Source: Spinellus fusiger
Taxonomy: Eukaryota; Mucoromycota; Mucoromycetes; Mucorales; Phycomycetaceae
Length of the DNA stretch: 64,000 bases
Assembly (NCBI GenBank): GCA_025094145.1
Contig: JALLLS010000049.1
Location: 186,001-250,000 of the forward strand
Direction of reading: 5' to 3'
This document shows, piece after piece, positions 23,474-36,049 of the stretch. The translations under genes were made by a program, and so were the position numbers. How positions within the stretch are numbered: the stretch's first letter is position 1; the number at the start of each line of letters is the position of its first letter. The notes beneath the pieces were generated by a model that worked only from the letters and a program-made list of their open reading frames with translations, ran no database searches and was not told the origin of the DNA.

Positions 23474-26400
23474 TTTTAATAGTAAAGTAATAAATACGTG
23501 TTTATTTGGCTCAGCTTAATATTTAGTGATTATATCTTTAGAGTTCATCAAGTTTCCAAATATTTGATTAATACTTGTAGTATTAATCTTGATACCTAGT
23601 GATGTTGTTCTGTGTATCTCACATTCAAAAAGACAGTATTAATACCAAAATAATAATGACTCAGCCAAGTAGTCAAGTTAGGATGATAGTTCGAAATAAT
23701 AATTTGATCAGATATTAAACTAAGTGAAAAACATAATAAAGAAAGGAAACAGTGGTTTATTAAAAGAAGATAAATACTAAGTACTTTTCCCGTGGAACTT
23801 GAACAGAAATCTCTCGTCTAAAAGATATATTAAAATGAACGAAAAAAACATAGATAAAAATGACTATTATTTGATACAGTTTATTAAGGTTATTTATACC
23901 AAGCATTGACTTAATACTCTTTGATTGAAATCTACAATCAATATCAAACAAATGATTCAAAATAAATAAATAAATGTATTGGTTCATGCAAAACGAAATA
24001 GTAAAAAGCTATATAAAAGAGAAATATGAACAAAAGCAGAAGGCAAAAAGGTATGAGTAATAGAAACTGTGAGAAAAGGACAGCTAAAAAGATTAGAGTC
24101 TGGATAAACTATATGAAATAGTGGGACCACTGTACAGAAACAAGAGAAAATTAGTTATAGGCAAGTAGCATTATCCCATTATTCGAATCTGGGATGTTTG
24201 TTAATAGCTTTAATAGATCACTAGCATTATTAATAACAAAAAGGAGCCTCGAAATAATTCACCATACCATTGAAATGTAATATTTAATAAAAATATTTAG
24301 TCCAAGATCCCATGAAGATACTCTATGAAGCCCAGTTCAAGCTTTGAGAGTGCGAGCTTTCCATTAGAATTATGCCATCTTCTAAATCTCTAGGGTATTC
24401 TTATATTATGACAAAAAGAAATATTATTTCCTTTCAGATTGATTAATTTATTAAAATATCACTTTTCCTTCACCAACAAAACTTCTTAGTAACTTCATAT
24501 CCTTAATATCAAGTCTCTCCTTTTTTTAGTATGTTCTATTACAGTCTTTAAGCAGTCTTCTTTTTTTTATATTTACAATACAAGAAGCAGTGTTGAACCT
24601 CATATTGAAAAATAGTAACAGTCTCTATTTGATTGGGATTGTTAATAATGACTATTTATTTGTTTTTAAAAAAAAGACATTGTGATTAATATCTGAGAGG
24701 TGACCTATATCATAATTGACTAATTCATGGTCTTTCTTTAATTGGTAATAAAGCAAACAAATGCTAATATATTTATTTTATGGGAATACAGCGGTTGTAA
24801 AATAAAATAAAAATGTCCAAGTTATTTAATTTTGAAAGTGTAAGGTTACAACCTCAAGATTACCTGGGTCGCTGAGAGTATCTCTATTTGGAGTTCTAAT
24901 TGTCACAGAAGAAAGTTTATCTTTTTTAGTGTCATATTTCCATGCCGACATTAATAATTTTCGGATCTTATTTCTTATCATCATCTATTCATACTCATTG
25001 TCCTTCTTTTAGACTTCTTATGTTCTTAATTATTTTAAACCTATTATTTATTTACACTATTATCATTTTTTACTTATGTATGTATTATTTTATTTGATGC
25101 CATTTATGTTTTAAGCTCTGATACGGTGAACATAAAGTCTACTACACCCACGGCAAGAAAAAAAGATGTAAAAAAAGATCTCAAACTATATAGTTAGATG
25201 AAACAAATCACAATGTATAAGGTTTAAAAATTATGCAAAAAATACAAGGTTTCTTGTGATTTAAAGGTAATTTTCAGCCAAATCATAATATTTATAGATA
25301 AACGATATCGCGTCTTACTTTTATCTGTACGTGCATCTAATTGTATTTGATACACATATAAGACACATTCAGATTATCACCGATAATACGGGCCAAAGAA
25401 AACACTAATCCAAAATTAGACATTTATATTACTTAAAAGCTGATAGATCTATAGTAAATGAGAAATGTAATCCTGATTTCTTTAGAACATCTCAAAGAAT
25501 ACTACAAGTAAACCATCTATTTTTTTAAGATTATAAATAACATCCGTGAATAGAAGCACATGAAATATTTTACAATATTATTGATTATACTTTTTGATAG
25601 AAGAAAACTGATACAATTAATCATTTTGTTTTTTAATAGAACTATCATATTTTTTTTATTATTCGAAAGGAATAAATTCAATTGATATATCAAAAAGGTG
25701 GTTTTAAATGTTACCAGATACGGGTAGAAGCCATCAGTCATGATATACATCAGTGGTGTGATTAACATCTTGCTAACTATTATCAGATCGAAAATTGGTA
25801 ATACTAGTACAGCATGCAGTTTGCTATTTGTAAAACATGATTTGCATTCAATCGTTAACACAATGGCTTGTAGCTTTATTACACAGTAATACAGAGTCAG
25901 TAGGGCCTTTTAAAAACTCAAACGATACATCTACTGATTTTCTTTAGATAGATACATAAATCACACTAGATGTAGTATATTATTATTACTTGATTTATGA
26001 TCTTTATTATCACATATATATACGTGTCTAAAATCAATAATAAATAAATAAATAAAATCATCACAAAGTATGATTATATTATTAAGTATATGAGATATCC
26101 AAACTCAATTAACATGATCGGGGCAAAAGGTCTTGCTTCAATAGAGCAAATACTTATTATCTATATATCATCATTAGTCTTAATATAGTGTGTGGTTAAA
26201 ATTGGACAGTTTATAAAATAGGAAATAAAAAACTAAGAAATACCCCACGTCTCAAATCCTTCCATAGGACATTCTATATAATTAACTTTCTACTTAGATC
26301 ATATATTTATATTTATATTATGGACACTATCATTCCATTAATAAACAATTGATTAAATAAAATAATAATATGTGATGTCAATATTTATTTTTTAATCATT

Positions 26401-27709
26401 GATTTATATGAAATTAGGAACTCTATTTTTTGTATAAAAAAGTTTGTATTTATTGTCTTTAATTAGTTAACCTTGCTTACAGACTAGCTATATTTGTTGT
26501 TTTGATTTGTCATGAATTTTGCCTTCACCTTGTTTTATGTCTGTGTATCAGAAATAGTACTACGCTAGCCTCTCATCATAAACTAGTTCACTTATTATCT
26601 TATGTAATACGTAGTTTGTCTAAATAAAGCGAATGCTCAGGAAACTATTTTAGTATCCAAAATACAGTTGATCTCTTTCCAGCCCCGACTTTCTCTTATT
26701 GCTTTTTTTTACAGGCACTAGCTCCCTGAAAATGATACCTTGAAGTATTTTTGTATTTACCAATAATACTTTATCTGAATATTAATAAATCAATATATCT
26801 AGATAATCAGACACAGAGATAAAATATATCTTATTTGATAAAATACTGTATTTCTCTCAAATATGAATAACGCCATGTAAAACAAACAATAAAAAGAATA
26901 TTATTATAATTAAAATAGCGCATTCTTAGCTTACCGAGATTCTCTATTCCCCGCTAAAAAAGGAAAAGAATTACAACTTGGGTTTATTTTCTCTTTTATT
27001 ATATCATACAGTTATTATATATATTTATAGAGAGGCGTTTAAGATTATATATCCTATGATATTCAAAAAATAATAATCATACAGTCAACTGATGGATGTG
27101 ATCAATTCAATTATATGTTTATACTGCTACAAATAAATTGAATGGTAAGTTGATTATCATATTTAAAGCTATCTGATTCATTTATAGCATAAGTAACTTT
27201 TAAAATATGTAAAAGATTTAAAATATATACAAGCTTTTGAGTTTTGTAAACATTATTCATATATTTTAATGTCAGCACTTCAGTCAAATGATAGCTTATA
27301 ATTTTATACCTAATAATCAAAAAAAATTAGACAAATCTTTAAGTAGTGTAATTTCGACACAGTAAGGCTTTTGAATTGTTAACTCGACTATTTCGATCCA
27401 TTCAAGTATGCTTGTATAACTTAAATCATTTGTCTTGAACCAAATATAAAGATATTTCTGGTATCTACTTTCTGTTGTGAGATGTGAGTTTGGAAATGGT
27501 ATATAAATGAAAAGCCTACACCTCAGAATATTTTGGCTTTTAAGCTGCATTTCCAAGTTTCGTATCGGGAATACTGGTGATACTCTGTTTAAAATAGGGT
27601 GCACGATGAAGAATTTCTTGCCGTTCTTGAAATAACTTTTTATCTTAAATATGTAGTTTACAAATAAATAAATAAATACTAAAAGATTAATCAGTATCAA
27701 TTATTCTAT
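23474..27709. other. AT-rich gene-poor stretch
   Basis: 4.2 kb, very AT-rich. Only the dispersed repeat at 27560-27655 was recognised. The short open frames at 25517-25861 and 27111-27320 look like AT-driven chance frames. Confidence 0.5.
27560..27655 (-). repeat. Dispersed coding-like repeat, copy 2
   Basis: Counterpart of the repeat at 18515-18640, in a longer minus-strand frame (27700-27317, 127 codons). The translation around FKNGKKFFIVHPILNR matches copy 1. It ends only ~50 bp before element B begins, so copy 2 may predate B's insertion. No family recognised. Confidence 0.55.
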
Positions 27710-28004
27710 CTACACACCCAAAGATTTTTGGGATATATAAGAAAATATTTTGAGAATGAAATCGCAATATTATTATGATTGGCTAATGTGTTTGAAAATG
27801 CCTTTTTGCTGTGTAAATGGTCAATTTCAAACTCTACTTGCCTATTCTAGCAATGACGATTGACTTTGCAATTAAAAAGTATAGAATTGGCTGTAAAGAC
27901 AAGAAATAGATCAAGAATCACCCCAAAATTACAACTCAGTCACTGATTTTCTCTTGACATAATGTGTTATCCTTAAGCCCACACTATTTGCAGTATAGCA
28001 CTAC

Positions 28005-30967
28005 TTAAGAAAGATTTATTATAGAACACACTGAATTAACTCTAGTGGTTATTGTACAAAAGGAAGAGCCAAATTTGTTTACATTAAGAGAGTCATGACC
28101 ATCCATTGATTGAATGTCCATGACTTCAACAACCACATCATTGAGAAATACCTCAATAGCGATGCTTAATCGGAAGATAACATTATTTCCAATGCTATCC
28201 TTTTGACCCAAGACAAAAAGAGAGTGGGAGTTAGGACTTCCTACAACCAAAACCAGGTGTTGTGGGTGGTTAGGTGAAGTTTGACCAGAGGCAATTTGGA
28301 AGTTGTATGGCACAATGGTGACCGTATTCCTCTTTCTATCAATGGCATCGATTTTACCAAAGACTGGTAAAATATCAGAAGAGAAAGAAAGGAGACTAGC
28401 CAGACCAACAAAAATTCTTTTGAAGCTGCTGTTGTTGTCAGCAAGCTCACGAGAGATGGTGAGAGGGCAGAACTGTTTTACCTCGGCACTAGCAGTAAAG
28501 ATACTACTGTAGCATGGTACTTATCAGTACCCACCTTGAAAAATGTGTGTCGAGATACACTTCTTTCCAAAAGACATAGAAATATCCCAAGAAGGTGACT
28601 TCCTGTTGGTATAAAGTATGTGTTCTAGGATGAACTTGTTGAACTGTTCTCCTCTCTCTGTTTCGTAATGAACAGGTGAACCAAAATGCAAGCTATCTTC
28701 GTACATGTAGTGAAGAAGATGCATATTTAGGGTGCTATTAATTGTCTTCTTCCTTGAAGATACATTAGGAGCTGACAATGTATCATATTGAATGATAGCA
28801 GCAATCAACTCTTTCGTGGCAGATTTCACCTTATCAACATAAATGTCCAAACATGCCTCAATATTCTGCATGTAAAGAAGAGACACAGGTGATTTAAGCT
28901 TTAAAAAATAATCAAGAATGATTGCTTTCGAGTTTTTATTTATGATGAGTCTTCTCTGAGTCAGACCATACAGAATAGTGGGCATCTGCTGGATGATGAT
29001 TTTGAAATCTCTTCCAATATAAGACTCACACAGGCGAAACGGGGTATTATGCTTCCTTGTGAAGGCTTTTGAATTGTAGTTGAGTCTCTCTTCCAAGCAC
29101 CTTACTTCTTTCTCAGCGTAAAATGGCACCATACCAATCACAAGGTTTTTAGCAACACCAAGAAGGATGGTGTGGAGTATCTCAACAAGACAATCCTTAG
29201 TTGGATCCCATGACTGGAGAGACAAGAGAGCTTCACCACCAGTCAGCTTGTAGCCAGTACTGGTGTTACTTCTAAGACGAGTATTGTTGGGGTTGCTGTT
29301 ACAATACTGGTACATCTCCATAAGATTCTCTATCTTTCCTGCGTGAGCATCGTCATCTACACTCTTTTGTCTTACTGCTGTTTTTGTACTATTGTCAACC
29401 CAGTAACACTCTCTACAAGGCAGCTTAGCTTTAGCACCAAGACTACATGCCACGACCGCATGCATAGGGTTATCTGCCATGATAAAGCGCACCACTCCAA
29501 CAACAAGAGTAGGTTCACCAAACTCAACGTCAAACATTTCCACGACTTGCTCTAATGACTCGAGGTTCTTCACAAGCTCTGGGAGCATATTCGATATCGA
29601 GAGCTTGTTGCTGGTACAAATAAAGAACATACTCTCAACCTTGCACTGTTTTTTAAATGGCATTGCTGCAAGGGACATCACGCAACTCTCGAATTTATTC
29701 CACTTTTTGGTGGTATTGCCACTGGTATCATCTAAGAACAAGTTTAGAGATACAACCTTTACTGGAATAAACTGTCTGTTGGGGCTGTTGGTACTCGTAG
29801 AATTTTTTTTTTGAGTGGTTGATAGGTATTGGAGTTGATGTGGGAGTTGTTGGAAAGTCAAATGTCTTTCACAATGTCTAGAATGACAATGCTAATGACA
29901 GAAGATAAACCAATTGCTTCTTCATAGGCCTCAGCCATCAACCTACCACTTGATGTGAAGGAGGCGAGCTTGTAGGTTGAAGTCACACCTACAACAGAAG
30001 AGTCATACACTAAATCTCCCACCCAGAGATCGATAGAGATGCTATTGATGGCAACATTTATCATAGAATATTGGAAGAGAGATTATGTTTTCCATTTCTC
30101 CCCTTGTTGTAGCGAAACACTCCTGCTTGGTGTTCTGTATGGCAAGGCAGAAAGTATTGGTGTTTTGAAAGGGTTGGCCATAAGGAGCTTTAGATGTTCA
30201 GAAGGATTATTCATGGAGAACTCATGAACAACTGTTTCTGGGGCCGGGGCCATGCACTTCTTTACTATAGCAACCTGGTGGGTGGTAGTAGGGAACTTGG
30301 GAACATTGTTCTTTGCTCTCTTGTTGAGATTAAGAACCCTGTTCAAGGCAGGGACTTTTTCTTGAGGATTGGAAAGACAAACATCCCTCACATCTTTACA
30401 TAAGGTAATGATATCTCCTGCAAATCTTCTTGAGATATATTCTTAATTCTCAGTGAATAAACAATGTATGATCATTTCTAACTTTTTAAAATAAAAATAA
30501 AAATAAAAATAAAAATAAAAAGGGGGGACATACCATCCACAGAGGTAGCCTCATCAAATGTGTTGCTGTTGCTGTTGAATTGATCTTCTACAGCAGCCCA
30601 AAGAGGTTCTTTTTCAAGCACTTCATCAACTTCCGTGATGATCTCCTGGTCGTCATCACTCTCTTCTTCTACACGGAAGACTGTGGTGATAGCGGGGAGA
30701 TGTCTGTGAATAATAGCAGTGAAACATCATTAGTCTGGTTCTTATTATTCTATGCATCTATTCCTACAATAAATACCGAGAAGAAGACTCAGCCATGGAG
30801 CTATTCAAAGTAGAGAATGAGCAACATTACTTTTAGACTTGAGATTAATCTTACATGTTATGGGTGGCAGTGTGTTCTTTCATAATTTTTTTAGTTTAAA
30901 ATGTCTTCTGGCAGACATTACAGGTGAGGATTTCATTTTTCTTGAATCTGAAGCTAGTGAAAGACAT
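28005..30967 (-). pseudogene. Decayed transposase, Plavaka/CACTA-like with N-terminal C2H2 finger
   Basis: Reading the minus strand: a C2H2 finger begins at 30967 (TCNVCQKTF ... KEHTATH) with an in-frame stop inside it; an acidic exon follows at ~30700-30530; then a long exon from ~30420 (FAGDIITLCKDVRDVC) to an in-frame stop near 30083. The core then contains WVGDLVYDSS, LFLDDTSGN, KKWNKFE, FFICTSNKLS, LPCRECYW and VEILHTILLGVAKNL, motifs I associate with the Plavaka branch of fungal CACTA-like transposases. The frame changes near a ten-base A run (29803-29812). A C-terminal exon (VEVMDIQSM) ends at 28005 after a probable short intron near 28500-28530. At least two stops and one shift make it a pseudogene unless some are introns. 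Confidence 0.75.
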
Positions 30968-31245
30968 GGTAAATGAGATTTCAATGAAAGTTAGAAAGAG
31001 AATGAGTTGTTTGACTCGTGAATTTTGACTTAATAAATTATTGGAAAGTGAAGGCTAAAGTGATACATCACCAAAATAAAAATATTTTTTATTCTTTGGT
31101 CTGTTATTTTTTTTATCTCTCACACTGTACATACAACTTAATACCTAATTAGTTGTCATGATGAGCATAACTTAGCAAGGTAATGTGTTATTATTAACTA
31201 TATTATTATTAGCTACATTATTATAATAAACAATTTTATTCATAA

Positions 31246-31454
31246 TGTCGTCTTTGGGTTTTTAGTCCAAAGGTATACGGAGCATTAGAAAGTGAAGTTA
31301 AACCCCCCTTTTTATTGAATAGAATGACTATGTCTTTTATACTTTTTCTAATGGTATAGATTCAAGGGTTAACTATCGAAATACTATGAACTATCGACAT
31401 CCCTTGATATTCAATAGAGTGATTTTTCCAATTATGGGAAAAGTCTTCACGACA
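31246..31454. mobile_element. 209-bp insertion nested in element B, ATAA duplication
   Basis: Begins TGTCGT and ends ACGACA, flanked by ATAA at 31242-31245 and 31455-31458. The equivalent places in elements A (~16810) and C (~43640) read straight through with one ATAA, so they are empty sites. Inverted ends beyond six bases are weak. No coding capacity, so a MITE-like element of unknown superfamily. Confidence 0.8.
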
Positions 31455-31630
31455 ATAAACAATATATTTTTATTGATAATACAATTTGATATTGAGATAT
31501 TCAATAAAAAGAAATAACAATTTGGATATCTACAGACCTTTTGTTTTTAAACATCGTTCCATAGAAGGTGCGTTTTTTTTTCGAACGTAAAAGGAAAAAT
31601 ATGTCACTGATTAAAAACCAGAAAAAAATT

Positions 31631-32734
31631 GTTTAATATATTAAACAAAGGTAGTACTAGTCTGTAATACATATTGTCTTAATGTAATTTGAATTAGATA
31701 TTGTCCTTAAAGTGTCAATAGTATTTATTTATTTACTTTATGGTCGTTCATCTGTTTATTTATCTACAGCTAAAGATGACTATAAAGAGAGAGAGAGATG
31801 CTAGTAAACTAGTAATTTCTCTCACCATAAAGATAACAGTAGTCTATAGTGTTAGGCAATTACTTATTTTTTATCTACAGAATATATTAGATATCATCTT
31901 TTCTGTCCCTTATAGATTATTCTGATGCTATTTATTAGTGTCTATTCTGCAAATTAAATTCACAAGAACAGAAGTAAAAATAAAATAATTCATTGGCAGA
32001 GTCTAATTGCTAACAATGAGAATGGATTCTATTTATTTTAGTGATTAAACTTGACCTTATCATTGGTATTAAAGTCAATCTAGATAGGATTTTTTTCAGA
32101 TTCCATTATTCATTATTCGTGAGATTTAATAATATTGTCTTTTGAGATATTATTGTCTGACTTGTAATAGACATGGCACTAAAGAATAAAGCAAACATCG
32201 GATTTGTAATAATGTGCAGTGCATGGACTCATGCAACTGTCTATTCTTCTACACGAATTGGGTCTGTTTGGGCGTGTGTAACTACTCAGAGATAACAATG
32301 AGATTTTATATTCAAATGGATAGAACTGAGTTTTCACACTCGCCTTAACATTTCTCCAGTATCACATAAGTAATCTTAGAAAATAAACAAATATTATTCG
32401 CAGTTAAAATAGGAAAAATGCAATATTTTAGAAGGAGACCTTATTATGACCAATTGTATTGACATAATAGTTTTAATTCTATATGACACATATCTCAGAA
32501 TGAATCACATAAAATTCAAATGCAGAATCTTCCGTATATCCTAAAACCGTTAGTTTATGTCAAATAGAAGGATCGCTATACTCCTGTCTTTAATAAATGT
32601 AAGGTTTTTCTTTCTTTCTATCTCTCTATTTTAAGCTCAGAGATAAAAGTGTGACGTGAATTTACTATAGATCAAAGTGTATATTTCTGCTCTTCTTTCT
32701 TGGCTTGAACTTGCTCATCACTGCGACCATCAGT
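31631..32734. other. AT-rich spacer and promoter region of the Zn2Cys6 gene
   Basis: 1.1 kb between element B and the transcription factor ATG. AT-rich, with a small CT-rich run at 32608-32632; no gene or RNA recognised. Confidence 0.5.
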
Positions 32735-35700
32735 ATGAACTCCTTTCAAACCAGTCCTCAAGACAACTTTCTTCCAGCCATGAAGCCTTCTCAGAGAGAG
32801 AACAGCAGTACCAGCGAATCGAAAAGACTCCGAATAACCCGCGCCTGGTAATACTTTATCCATATTTATTATGAATGCTTACCTTTTCGTTGTGAATAGC
32901 GACTTCTGCCGCCGTAAAAAAGTCAAGTGCTATCTAACTTCAGGAGAAAGATGTACAAACTGCCTGACCTACAATGTCTCTTGTGAATTCAATCTTGGGT
33001 AAGAAAGATCATCCGATGCAAAACTCATGTTACTAAACTTTCCCTTTTCTCCTTCTTCTTCAATTTTTGCCTTGACAGTGCCAAGAAAAGAGGACCACCA
33101 AAAGGGTAATTTAATATGAGTGCATTAAGAAAACTCACACCTATTTCTCGGTTAGATACATCGATGCTCTTGAGAAACGACTGAGAAAGTTGGAAGATAC
33201 TTTGATTAGGTCAACAGAGACAAATCAGCCCCAATCCCAACCTCTATCGTTAGCTTTGTCATCACCTTCGACCAAACCAAACTCACCTACGACTCAAATG
33301 GCGTCACCACTTAGCCCTAAAGATAGCCCTGTAGACACCAGAATATTGACAGGGGAAGAACCCACCACTATGAAAAGCACCACAGAATCATCCAAAAAAA
33401 TATCCGATATCTCATCAGATCGGGTCCAATACTTGGGAGATCTTTCGAGTCTTCAGTTCTTCTCTAGTAAAATGCAATTGGAGGGACGGTACTCAGATTT
33501 ATGGGGGAAGAGAAGCACATAAGAAAGTTTGGTAAACAAGTAGTATTGGTCGAAAACAGCGCAGACTCCATCGATACAACGACATCTCTAAACCAACCTC
33601 AGTCTAAAAGTGACATTTACCATTGGATTTTCTCAGTGACTGGAGTGGATCGTTATACCTGTGACCGTTTGTTGAAGATGTAAGTTTCCCATAAAGTATA
33701 GTGTTATTGAATGAATGGAACAGCTATTTTGCCAATATCCATCTTGTTCTGCCTGTAGTGGACAAGGCAAAGTTCCTTCGACAGTACCGTAATCAAGAAA
33801 AGGATTTTCCGTGTGCTGATGTTCTTAATGCGATGTTGGGAGCAGCAGCCCGCTTTGTGGAGTCTGAGGCACAGATACAAAAGAACAACAGCACCACGAC
33901 CAGCAGCACCACTACTAATAGCAAATCTTCTGAAGCTGCATGGGATGTGCCCATCGGGTGGTCAGATCAATTCTTTGATAAAGCACGGTCATTAGTCTCT
34001 TCTTCGGCCTCCTACCCTAACCTTTCTAAAGTACAAGCGGCTATTTTAATCCACAATCATAGTGGCAATATTGATTCCAAATCCTCTGCTTGCTGGATTA
34101 TGGGTGGACTAGTAAGCATGCCATTCATTGGGTCTGATGGAATTGCTAATCTTATATACATTAGGCAATTCGACTTGTAAGCCTATAGACGCCTCTCCTC
34201 ATCGAGTGATTGACGTATTTTGTAGGCACAGGCGCTTGGACTCAATAGAAACTGTGAAGAGTGGGATATCTCAGAAAGTGAGAAACAAACCCGCAAAAGA
34301 CTATGGTGGTCAATGTACATAACAGACAGATTCCACTCTGCATCGCTTGGTAGACCCATTAGTATTCGTGACGAGGTAAATCCTTTCTATTCTAAACATT
34401 CATCTTTCTATCTGTGTGGCTATTGACAGAATACACAGGACAATGATGTTGGTTATCCTGATGCCACAGTGAGTTGGAGAGAAATCCTAGATGAACCAGA
34501 AGATTTGGAGGGACAAAACATTGCTCGATTTCCTTCTGCCACCTATCGACCCTCCACTATTGATGGGCGAGTGGAACTCTACCAACTATTTCTTCAGCTG
34601 GTAAAACTCTCTGAAACACTAGGTCGTATTTTACAGGGCCTGTATACACCCAAAGCCCAGAAAGTCAGTTACCACCATGGTAGCGATGCCATTGTCACTA
34701 TGCTCGATCATGAGTTGACAGAATGGAGACTTGCTTATCCAAAGGCACTTGAGAATTCAAATTTCCGTGATTTTAATGAAGATGGTTACTATGCACCCGT
34801 ATCAGGTAAGCTAAACAAGAAGAAACACTGATTGATAAAGACAGCATCTATACGTCTATGCTATTTTACTCTGTTGATTCTGCTCCATCGACCTTTTATC
34901 GAACGTACTTCTTTCTGCAAGTCAAAGAAGAAGCCTGCCTACTCGTCATTTAGTATTGGTACAAGTGCAGCAACCAGAGGCATTCGTATTGCTTCTCAAA
35001 TGAAAATGAGAGACTTTCTTATGTTCCCTTATTCCTTTGGTCTTTATCCTGTTCTCCAATGCTGTCTTATTCACATGTACAATACCAAGAATCCAGACCC
35101 AAACATTTCTGCATTAGCCAAAGCTGATCTTACTCTGGGGATCCAACTTGTGGATAGTTTACAGGAGATGTCGAGTTCAGCGCGCCGTTTGCATGGATTA
35201 TTGACTGTCATTATGAGCAACAAAGATATTTCTATTGAGCCAGGCTTAGAAACCAACAGCAATAAGAAAGACACTACTACCACTAATGCCAATGCTGCTA
35301 CTGCTACTGTTACTGCTACTGCTACTGCTACTGCCACCACCACCACTACCACCACCACCACTGATTCTACTTCTAGTTCTACTGATGCTATATCCACTAT
35401 AGAAATACCAGGGACAAGAGTAAATTCTCATATTACTAAACCCTCTTCTATGCATTCTCCATGGTCTTCTGTTCATTCTAATCATCCTACTCAATCCATC
35501 AACCCTTCTCATTTACAAGCATCACAGACTTCTCAGCATTCCAACTCATCATTCACAAACACCCGATTCCTCTCCCAACCATTGTCAGATAATATGGTCA
35601 CTCCATATGAGACTTACTCTACTCCTTCACCCACTGGAACAAAAGAAGCATTTACACTCAAACAATTTGGCTTTACTGTAGCAGACAACTCTGGTCAGCA

Positions 35701-36049
35701 AAACGACGTGACTCAGGACGTACCCCTTTTCTCTGATATTGATGGTCTGCCCTTTTTCTTAAACTGCTCTTCTGCTTATGAACAACCCACCCAGTCTCTA
35801 GACATACAAATCCCCATCAGACCCATCAACCTACTCTCTTCGGATATTTCATCCATGAACGATGATATTCTCTCTGGATCAATGTCTGTCAACTCTACCT
35901 TGACAAGCGAACAGGATTTATCCAGCATGGTATTCCGAAACAACCCAAACAATCCGTTCTGGGATATTCCTTCTTCCATGGATTGGACAGAGTGGAATCA
36001 ATGGAACCAGCGGTCTCAAGGCTCTGTTACATGGCTTCCTTTAGGTTAA
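32735..36049 (+). CDS. Zn2Cys6 transcription factor with fungal-specific TF domain
   Basis: Predicted exons: 32735-32847, 32900-32998, 33079-33105, 33156-33679, 33724-34111, 34165-34176, 34226-34375, 34430-34805, 34845-36049. N-terminal binuclear zinc cluster ACDFCRRKKVKC ... CTNCLTYNVSC (about residues 37-66), a basic linker KKRGPPKG and a short coiled coil (YIDALEKRLRKLED). The middle contains the fungal-specific domain: DIYHWIFSVTGVDRYTCDRL, YFANIHLVLPVVDKAKFL, and TRKRLWWSMYITDRFHSASL with GRPISIRDE, like XlnR-type regulators. The C-terminal ~280 residues are low complexity (Thr/Ser/Asn) and may activate. The frame breaks by one base around the GGGGG at 33503-33507; one extra base gives 964 aa, and a 35-bp GT..AG intron at 33489-33523 would also restore it. 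Target genes unknown. Confidence 0.88.

Larger units (their letters stand above)
27710..31630 (-). mobile_element. Element B: autonomous-type member of the CTACACACC-end family (Plavaka/CACTA-like)
   Basis: Left end CTACACACCCAAAGATTTTT at 27710 is the same as the ends of element A. The right side (31460-31630) aligns with the right ends of A and C until the last ~20 bases, where the terminal motif is lost. It carries a decayed transposase gene on the minus strand and a 209-bp nested insertion at 31246-31454. About 3.9 kb, giving the likely source of the short relatives A and C, which retain its two ends. Confidence 0.82.

Noticed and set aside
25517..25861. 114-codon hydrophobic minus-strand frame
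   Set aside because: AT-rich Ile/Leu/Lys/Asn composition expected by chance; no motif, no partner exons.
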